A DNA stretch of 64,000 nucleotides. Origin: Martensiomyces pterosporus (taxonomy: Eukaryota; Kickxellomycota; Kickxellomycetes; Kickxellales; Kickxellaceae). Shown here piece by piece: positions 57,935-64,000 of this stretch (position 1 is the first letter of the stretch; each line of letters begins with the position of its first letter). The stretch covers positions 3,763 through 67,762 of the forward strand of contig MU604010.1 of the NCBI GenBank assembly GCA_025201845.1. The letters are read 5' to 3'. The notes under the pieces were generated by a model. The model did not search any database, had not been told where the DNA came from, and saw nothing but the letters and a program-made list of their open reading frames with translations. A program made the position numbers and the translations under genes.

Positions 57935-59368
57935 ACGCATTGGAAAATCAAGGGCATTTGGCCAGCGTTAGATACACGCCACACATTCGCATCTCTTTGC
58001 GGCTAGCGCACGGTTATGTTGCCACCGTGTTGTCTTTCTGGTACTTACCACTGACATCTGGGTATCGCTGTAGACAAGTCGCGTGGATCTGGATTTCGTC
58101 GGTTTGGGTTTCGAAACGCTGGGCGCGCTGGATGGCACAGCAGTTGCTACTGGCATTCCTTCATTCTCAGAAGCAGGCACAGATACAGGCACAGGTGCAG
58201 CAGAAGCAGAAATGGGCTTGACAGCCTCTTGTGATTCGCTCGATATACTAGGCTTACCAGTGGTACTACCGTCACTATCCTGAGACACGCTGGCGCGCTG
58301 CTGCGGCTGTTGCGTTGTCGCAGGTGGAGGAACCGTGAACTCTGGCCGTGGCACCTGTCCATTTGCCGTCGCCTGCGTAGGAGGAATAGGCGGGGATGAC
58401 ACAGGCAGCGGTGGTCGTGGCGGCAGTGGCGGCCGTGGAGGTGGCGCGCCCGGCAACATGGACAGTGGAGGCAGCGGAGGCCGTGGAGGAGGAGGCCGTG
58501 GCATCGAGCCAGGAACCGGCAGCGGTGGACGTTCGGGCATTGTGCCCATAGGGAGCCCGCTGTATGGTCTTTGTGCTTGTGCATTTGGTGGAAGCGGCGG
58601 TCTAGGCACACTGGCGGGCATACCAGGAGGCACTGGCGGCGAGGAGATTCCGCCAGGCGGTAGTGGCGGTGGTGGGTACTGGCCGGGTGCTATCGGGTGC
58701 CCTGAAAATGGGGCAAAATGAGGGGGTGGTGGGGGAGGAGGAAACTGCAGCGGCGGTCGTCCGCCGTAGGGAATTGGTGGGATGAGCGGGTTTCCATATC
58801 CCCCACCCCCATTCATTGCCATCGGCGGCGGGGGCATCGGCGGTCCATAGCTGTGGGGGTCCTGAGGCACTTGCTGCTGGTGCTGCTGGTGCTGCTGGTG
58901 CTGCTGGTGCTGCTGGTGTTGTTGCATGGCAAGTCGGTGCTGCTCGAGCTGTCTCCGCAGCTGCTCCGGATCCACCTGTGCTGTCGACGACACAAGCCCA
59001 CTGTTTGCGCTCCCGCTCCCGCTGCCATTATGCCTATGTCTCTTCGCGACTGGCTCGCCCAGCTTCTCTCTCATGCGCTGCTCGTGGTCATAGACGTCCT
59101 GTTCGGGGATTCCCATGCTACCAAAGATCTCAATATCCGCCGAGTCCCTGCCGGGCATCGCATTGGGAACGTGTCTCACGTTCTCCTTGTGCACCTGCGC
59201 CACGTGGATGACCATTCCGCTGGCTGTGTTGAGCCGTTTGGCGCATATGGAGCACTTGAAATGCTTGGCCTTCTGGTGCTGCACCAGGACCTTCTCATCC
59301 TCGAATTCGCGCTCGCAGTACCAGCACCAGGGCTTGATTTCTATCTTTTTGCTCTTTTTGCGGCCCAT
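57878..59368 (-). CDS. ZNF207: BuGZ/ZNF207-type zinc-finger protein (two exons)
   Basis: Homologue of BuGZ, a Bub3-binding spindle-assembly protein that also forms phase-separated assemblies. Exons are 59368-58049 and 57922-57878 (454 residues). Exon 1 opens [20 protein letters not shown] with two C2H2 fingers (about residues 14-70) and [22 protein letters not shown], the family signature. It continues with a (HQQ)n tract and a long Pro/Gly-rich region. After a strong donor (GTAAGTACC; intron 126 nt, acceptor TTTCTGTAG, phase 0) exon 2 encodes [14 protein letters not shown]. This matches the conserved Bub3-binding (GLEBS) end seen as EERRAQLPKYQ in human ZNF207. Reading through the intron instead gives an unrelated tail ending at 57968. 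Confidence 0.9.
58871..58924 (-). repeat. (HQQ)n coding microsatellite in BuGZ
   Basis: Six 9-bp units (tgctgctgg on the plus strand) encode consecutive His-Gln-Gln triplets in the BuGZ protein. It is likely length-variable between strains. Confidence 0.85.
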
Positions 59369-59813
59369 TCTCTTAGCAGAAGTCGCAATTGACGTGGAGT
59401 TTGCCTTTTTTTTGGTAGATTGATTAGCGCGTGCGAGATTGCGATACAAGAACGAAAAAAAAGCGAATATGAGACAAGAGAAAGCGAGCTCGTAGGCATG
59501 AACAGGAACAGCGAAGCAGGAGCGGCGTTCATGGGGCACGAAATTTTCATGGCCTGCTTTGTGCGTGCACGGCACCCGCCGCCTTTGCGTAATCCACTAA
59601 TCAGCGCCAGCGTCGATTAGGTCTGTGCAAACAAGCAATAGCGCACCTGCTGTGATCAGCGCGCTTCAGTGCATAAAGCGGGCTGCATGGAGAGGGAAGG
59701 CCAAAACAAACTAGTCCAGTGCTCGCCCAGCCTTCTCTTCGGCACCTTGCTCCTTTTCTCATCTGGTTGCGAACTTTCGCTGCATTTATACTGCCTGCTG
59801 TTTCTCTACTCAA
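59369..59813. promoter_or_regulatory. divergent upstream region of BuGZ and MSC7
   Basis: 445 bases between two divergent starts. No canonical TATA box or gene is seen. Confidence 0.45.
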
Positions 59814-61604
59814 ATGGAGTGCGCGCTTGAGCTTTTCAGCCACGAGGCCTTCCCGGTCGTTATCGCTGTTGTTGCCGGAAGCGTGGTTCTCTACTGCCTG
59901 TTTATCCGCAAGAGCAGCCTCCCAGCCATCCCCTTCGAGCTCAAGCCCCTGCCTGAGAGCCTCCCGACCTGGCGTGGCGGCGAGACCCTCGATAAGCCCA
60001 GCATCCTGGTTGACGGCCACCCTGAGCTGATACAGTGCTTCGATCCAGCTACCGGCCGCTCGCTCGGCCAGGTGCGCGCGACAACTGTCGACGAGCTCAA
60101 CGACAAGCTGCACCGTGCACGCAAGGCGCAGGAGACCTGGGCAAAGACGTCGTTTGAGCAGCGGCGCCAGGTCCTGCGCACCTTGAACGAGTTTGTTCTG
60201 GCCCACCAGCGCGAGATCTGCCAGGTGGCCTGCCGCGACTCGGGAAAGACCCTTATCGATGCTACCCTGGGCGAGGTTCTTACAACATGCGCAAAGTTCC
60301 AGTGGACGATCAAGAACGGCGAGAGGGTTCTGAAGGATGACAGCCGCGACCCCGGATTCATGATGATGTACAAGAAGGCCAAGGTAATCTACCAGCCCCG
60401 TGGTGTCGTTGCCGCCCTGGTGTCGTGGAACTACCCATTCCACAACACAATCGGACCCATCACCTCGGCGCTTTTCTCGGGCAATGCCATTGTTGTGAAG
60501 GCCAGCGAGCACGTTGCCTGGAGCATGGCGTACTGGGAGCAGATGGTCAAGCGCGCACTCAATGTCTGCGGCCACGACCCTGATCTAGTCCAGTTCGTCA
60601 CCGGATTCGCGGACATTGGAACAGCCCTCACTTCGTCGCCGCTCGTTGACCACATCACTTTCATTGGGTCGCCTGAAGTTGGTAAGCTTGTGATGAAGTC
60701 GGCTAGCGCCAACCTCACCCCAGTCACTCTGGAGCTTGGCGGCAAGGACTGCGCCATAGTGTTTGCGGATGCCGATATGGCCCAGTGCATCCCTGTGCTC
60801 ATGCGTGGCGTGTTCCAGAATGCCTCGCAGAACTGCATCGGAATCGAGCGCATCCTTGTCCAGGAGCAGGCGTATGGCGCGTTTGTTGACGAGATGCTCC
60901 GTCGTATCAAGACCCTGAGGCTCGGCTCGATTCTCGACGATGGCGAAAATGAGGTCGACTGCGGCGCCATGGTCATGGCCAGCACCTTCGATAAGCTCGA
61001 GTCCCTTGTGGACGATGCGGTGCAGAAGGGTGCTCGCTGCCTTATCGGCGGCAAGCGCCTTAGCCACCCCAAGCATCCCAAGGGCCAGTACTTCCAGCCC
61101 ACGCTTCTTGTCGACGTCACCCCCGAGATGGACATCACGCACAACGAGACCTTTGGCCCCATCATGGTCATCATGAAGTTCAGGGACGAGAAGGATGCTC
61201 TGGAGCAGATGCACTCCAGCCCCTATGGCCTTGGGTCGAGCGTGTTCTCGGGTGATCGCGAGCGCGGCCGCCGTGTGGCTCTGAAGATGCGCACGGGCAT
61301 GGCCAATGTCAACGACTTTGCTGTCAACTACATGTGCCAGTCCCTGCCCTTTGGTGGTGTGGGAATCAGCGGGTTTGGCCGCTTTGCTGGGCCCGAGGGT
61401 CTGCGCTCGCTATGCGTTGAGAAGGCATTCACGGAGGACCGCGTGCCCTTCGTCAAGACGCCCATCCCCCCAATTGTTGACTACCCCATCAAGCAGAGCG
61501 AGAAGGGGTACGCGTTCACGCAGCAGATCGTTGCCTTTGCCTACAGCGATGGATGGTGGGAGTCGATCAAGGCTGGTCTCCGGCTGGGCAAGATCTCAAT
61601 GTGA
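59814..61604 (+). CDS. MSC7: membrane-anchored aldehyde dehydrogenase, MSC7 type
   Basis: 596-residue member of the aldehyde dehydrogenase superfamily like yeast Msc7. An N-terminal hydrophobic segment (about residues 13-30, VVIAVVAGSVVLYCLFI) should anchor it in the ER. The NAD-binding part has VSWNYPFHNTIGP. The general base is in TLELGGKD (Glu about 306) and the nucleophile in SQNCIGIER (Cys about 338). HNETFGPIM and the C-terminal LPFGGVGISGFGRFAGPEGL follow. The substrate is unknown. No intron is seen, and the start is the first ATG. Confidence 0.92.
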   Translation: MECALELFSHEAFPVVIAVVAGSVVLYCLFIRKSSLPAIPFELKPLPESLPTWRGGETLDKPSILVDGHPELIQCFDPATGRSLGQVRATTVDELNDKLHRARKAQETWAKTSFEQRRQVLRTLNEFVLAHQREICQVACRDSGKTLIDATLGEVLTTCAKFQWTIKNGERVLKDDSRDPGFMMMYKKAKVIYQPRGVVAALVSWNYPFHNTIGPITSALFSGNAIVVKASEHVAWSMAYWEQMVKRALNVCGHDPDLVQFVTGFADIGTALTSSPLVDHITFIGSPEVGKLVMKSASANLTPVTLELGGKDCAIVFADADMAQCIPVLMRGVFQNASQNCIGIERILVQEQAYGAFVDEMLRRIKTLRLGSILDDGENEVDCGAMVMASTFDKLESLVDDAVQKGARCLIGGKRLSHPKHPKGQYFQPTLLVDVTPEMDITHNETFGPIMVIMKFRDEKDALEQMHSSPYGLGSSVFSGDRERGRRVALKMRTGMANVNDFAVNYMCQSLPFGGVGISGFGRFAGPEGLRSLCVEKAFTEDRVPFVKTPIPPIVDYPIKQSEKGYAFTQQIVAFAYSDGWWESIKAGLRLGKISM

Positions 61605-61735
61605 GGCACATGTCGTTTTGATATCTAATACAAGCACGCTAGTCCAACCCAGCATTCATTCTGAGGAAACAGGCAAAAAAAAAAAAAGAGCAGCCTGCGA
61701 GACCCCAGTGGCCAAGTCCCGCCGAGCCAAAAAGC

Positions 61736-61740
61736 AAAAA
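61736..61740 (-). terminator. RNA polymerase III terminator of tRNA-Leu
   Basis: A T5 run on the minus strand begins six bases after the tRNA 3' end, and a second T5 run follows at 61733-61729. Confidence 0.7.
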
Positions 61741-61745
61741 GCCAG

Positions 61746-61827
61746 TGCTGAGGATGGGATTCGAACCCATGCCTCTTGCGAGACTGCAACTTGAGTGCAG
61801 CGTCTTAGACCACTCGACCACCTCAGC
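61746..61827 (-). tRNA. tRNA-Leu (anticodon CAA), no intron
   Basis: A complete type II cloverleaf read on the minus strand. The acceptor stem is GCTGAGG/CCTCAGC with discriminator A, and the anticodon stem is CTGCA/TGCAG around loop CTCAAGT, giving CAA at 34-36. A long leucine-type variable arm (TCTCGCAAGAGGC) and T arm ATGGG TTCGAAT CCCAT complete it. It decodes UUG. No intron interrupts the anticodon loop. Confidence 0.95.
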
Positions 61828-62067
61828 AGCTAGTGTTGTACACGAAGCCAATTGGCTCCTCTGATCCCCGAGCAAATATGTGCATAGACAGACAGATGCT
61901 CTGCCTGCTAATCCACAAAATTTTTTGGGTTTGCGAAATTTTTATCGCCAGAGTGAAAAGCACGCCGTGCCTGTGCCTTCGGCCTGCCTGCTCTTCCTGC
62001 TTTCTTCGTTCGTATCTGTCTACCCTGCTTCTTATTAGGCGTTCTGAGAGTCGAGGAAAGAAAAAGG

Positions 62068-64000
62068 ATGGCTGGAAAGCAATCGACGACAAATTTCAAG
62101 GCCAAGGCGAAGGCGAAGGCCAAGAGGTCGCAAAAGACAACGGACAAGCGGCACGACAAGAGCCAGAAGGCAGCCTCTAAAGCAAGCAGCACAAAGCGGC
62201 AGCCTCCGCGTGGCGATGTTTATAACAACAGCGACAGAGGGGGCGACAAGGAGGAGGAGGAGTCGGACGAAGACGTTGACATGGACGAGGAGGACGTGGT
62301 GTTTTTGCGGGAGAACGCAGACAGCCTGAGCTTCCTCAGCAGCATAAACCCGGACAAACTGAAAAAGGTCACAAAGGAAGTCAAGCCAAAGAGGCTTGCG
62401 AGCAACGCCAAACCCAAGGTCAGTGCGCCAACCGATCTCTCGGAAAGCGAGGACGACGAAGAGATTGTGGCTGAGGACAGCGACTCTGATCTGGAGGTTT
62501 TCAGCAGCGACGAAGAGGGAGAAAAGGAGGAGGACGAGGAGGACGAGGACCAGCTGGTTGACTTGAGCCTTTCCGAGTCTGAATCTGATGTTGAGAGCCT
62601 TGGTGAGGAAGGCGGCGAAGAGAAGGAGGAGAGCGACCGTGAATACCGCAACCGCAGGGAGCGCAGGGCTTTGAAACGCAAGGCAAAGGCTGCTGATCTT
62701 ATGAACTATGAGCAAGAGGCGCGCAGCTTCGAGCAGCGCGAAAAGAAGGCCAAGGTCTCGTCAAAACTGCCCATCAAGATGCCCGATGGCCGTCTTGTTC
62801 TGGCCGAAGATGCGGGAGGCGAGGATGAAGAAGAAGAAGAGGAGGGGGACGACGACGAGGCAGAAGGCAGTGAGTCCGAGCCTGAGGCACCCGAGTCCGA
62901 GTCCGGGTCCGAGTCCGAATCCGAGCCATACGACGAAGATGAGGAGGAAGAGACTGAGCAACAGCAGCCTAAGGCCCCCAGAGACAACCAGATCACTAGA
63001 GCGGCGGACGGTCCTGCTCACTACAGCGTTGACCCTGACAGGAAGCAAATGACACGCAAGCAGTACATCATTGCCCAACAAAACCGGCTTGCCGCAATTG
63101 CTGACACTGTGACCCAATCTCCCGAAGGGAGTGCAAAGTCGCTGCGCCTTTTGCACCACATCAGCGAGGATAGGGACGTCAAGGTTAAGCAGCTTGGCCT
63201 GTTGACGCAGCTTGCCGTATACAGAGACGTCTTGCCCGACTACCGTATTCGCGAGCTTACGGAGAAGGAGAAGCAGATGAAGGTGACAAAGGAGGTTCAG
63301 CAGCAGCGCATCTACGAGGAAAGCTTGGTGAAGCACTACGGGACTTACCTCAAGCAGCTGTTTGCCGCGTCGAAGCAAGCAATGAAGATCTTTGGCGACG
63401 AGGCCGCCGATATTGAAACCGGAATCGTCGCTGCTCGCGCCCTTGGGGAGCTGGTCAACAGCCACCCGCACTTCAACTACCGCAAGGACATCTTGTCGGC
63501 GCTCGTAGATATCTACGTGCAGCCCACCTCGCGCATCAGCTTCCCGGCATTCACACCCATGGCACAAAGCGCACGACTAGCTGTCCTTCGTCTCTTCCGC
63601 GACGACGTCTCGGGCGAGTACTCGCAAAACGCCGTGATTCTCGCTTCGAAGCGCATCAAGCGGCTGTCGTACCGCGTCGACCCTAGCGCTCTCAGACCGT
63701 GGCTGCATCTGAGGCTTCGTGAGGAGCTGCGTGAGAACCCAGAGGATCGCAAGCGCGCTGAGCAGGAGCGGATCCGCAAGGAGAAGCTGAGGGAGAAGCA
63801 GAAGCTAATGAAGCGGAAGAAGGGCAGCGCTGCGCTCAACGAGGCGAAGCGTGCTTTGCACGAGTCCAAGAAGCAGGTTAAGGCTCGAAAGGTGCAGCAG
63901 GAGGTCGACAGATCCCTGCGCGACGCCGAGGCGGAAGTGTCTCGCGAGGAGCGTGAAAAGTGGTACGGCGAGACGCTCAAGCAGGTGTTTATTACTTACT
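62068..64000 (+). CDS. NOC3: nucleolar complex protein 3 (NOC3), 5' part
   Basis: Factor for 60S pre-ribosome maturation and export, also linked to replication initiation. The frame is open from ATG 62068 to the window end (about 644 codons), so the C-terminus is missing. The N-terminus is Lys-rich, followed by long Asp/Glu/Ser tracts (about residues 50-310), some built of repeated GAGTCC codons. Conserved NOC3 blocks follow: TRKQYIIAQQNRLAAIADTV, the segment DYRIRELTEKEKQMKVTKEV, YEESLVKHYGTYL, NSHPHFNYRKDIL, and at the very end EREKWYGETLKQVFITY, which precedes the CBF-type domain in the family. No intron is seen in this part. Confidence 0.93.
   Translation, partial: MAGKQSTTNFKAKAKAKAKRSQKTTDKRHDKSQKAASKASSTKRQPPRGDVYNNSDRGGDKEEEESDEDVDMDEEDVVFLRENADSLSFLSSINPDKLKKVTKEVKPKRLASNAKPKVSAPTDLSESEDDEEIVAEDSDSDLEVFSSDEEGEKEEDEEDEDQLVDLSLSESESDVESLGEEGGEEKEESDREYRNRRERRALKRKAKAADLMNYEQEARSFEQREKKAKVSSKLPIKMPDGRLVLAEDAGGEDEEEEEEGDDDEAEGSESEPEAPESESGSESESEPYDEDEEEETEQQQPKAPRDNQITRAADGPAHYSVDPDRKQMTRKQYIIAQQNRLAAIADTVTQSPEGSAKSLRLLHHISEDRDVKVKQLGLLTQLAVYRDVLPDYRIRELTEKEKQMKVTKEVQQQRIYEESLVKHYGTYLKQLFAASKQAMKIFGDEAADIETGIVAARALGELVNSHPHFNYRKDILSALVDIYVQPTSRISFPAFTPMAQSARLAVLRLFRDDVSGEYSQNAVILASKRIKRLSYRVDPSALRPWLHLRLREELRENPEDRKRAEQERIRKEKLREKQKLMKRKKGSAALNEAKRALHESKKQVKARKVQQEVDRSLRDAEAEVSREEREKWYGETLKQVFITY

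Overview
This is nuclear DNA from a fungus: compact, moderately GC-rich, with genes close together on both strands. Introns are few and mostly short (about 75-120 nt), with GTAAGT-like donors, GCTAAC-like branch sites and YAG acceptors. The fungal character comes from a DUF4246 protein, a CAP59/GT69 mannosyltransferase, a TRP3-type fused GATase-IGPS, an MSC7-type aldehyde dehydrogenase and several Ser/Thr/Ala-rich GPI-type cell-surface proteins. Proteins that budding yeast lacks are also present: a ZGRF1-type helicase, BuGZ/ZNF207, PARN and a ZC3H11A-like protein. That mix suggests an early-diverging fungus, perhaps Kickxellomycotina (Coemansia-like); this placement is inference. Nothing looks like a mobile element, virus, CRISPR array or metabolic gene cluster.

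Layout. 1-7.5 kb: guanine deaminase (+), Sgd1/NOM1 ribosome-biogenesis factor (-), GT69 mannosyltransferase (+). 7.9-20 kb: transportin (+, two exons), ZGRF1-type helicase (-, two exons), 3-hydroxyisobutyrate dehydrogenase (-), an unrecognised six-exon gene (-), SF3A3 (+), a small EF-hand protein (+). 20-30 kb: Fzo1 mitofusin (-), PARN (+), a VIP36-type lectin (+), PAAF1/Rpn14 (+), a CCCH zinc-finger protein (-). 30.5-43.6 kb: tRNA-Arg(UCU), an ALYREF/Mlo3-type mRNA export adaptor, DUF4246 protein, BAHD-type acyltransferase, a small GPI-type protein, V-ATPase subunit E, an RNF5/RNF185-type RING ligase and ribosomal protein L17/uL22. 45-57 kb: a tandem pair of GPI-type Ser/Ala-rich surface proteins, then NUC1/EndoG nuclease, aminoacylase-1, TRP3-type enzyme, a PhoD-like phosphatase and a third Ser/Ala-rich surface protein. 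57.8-64 kb: BuGZ/ZNF207, MSC7-type aldehyde dehydrogenase, tRNA-Leu(CAA) and the 5' part of NOC3, cut by the window end.

The genes are mostly unlinked housekeeping functions. Several concern RNA: SF3A3, PARN, ALYREF/Mlo3, Sgd1, NOC3 and the CCCH protein. The most informative results are gene-structure corrections that simple open reading frames miss. A short first exon gives the helicase a second N-terminal ZGRF1-type domain, a 15-codon last exon restores the conserved tail of BuGZ, and a six-exon gene lies between the dehydrogenase and SF3A3. The most unusual biology is the duplicated surface-protein locus, whose copies share promoter architecture and a distal upstream element, and a DUF4246 protein that appears to have lost a putative metal-binding motif. 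I found no clear previously undescribed multi-gene system.
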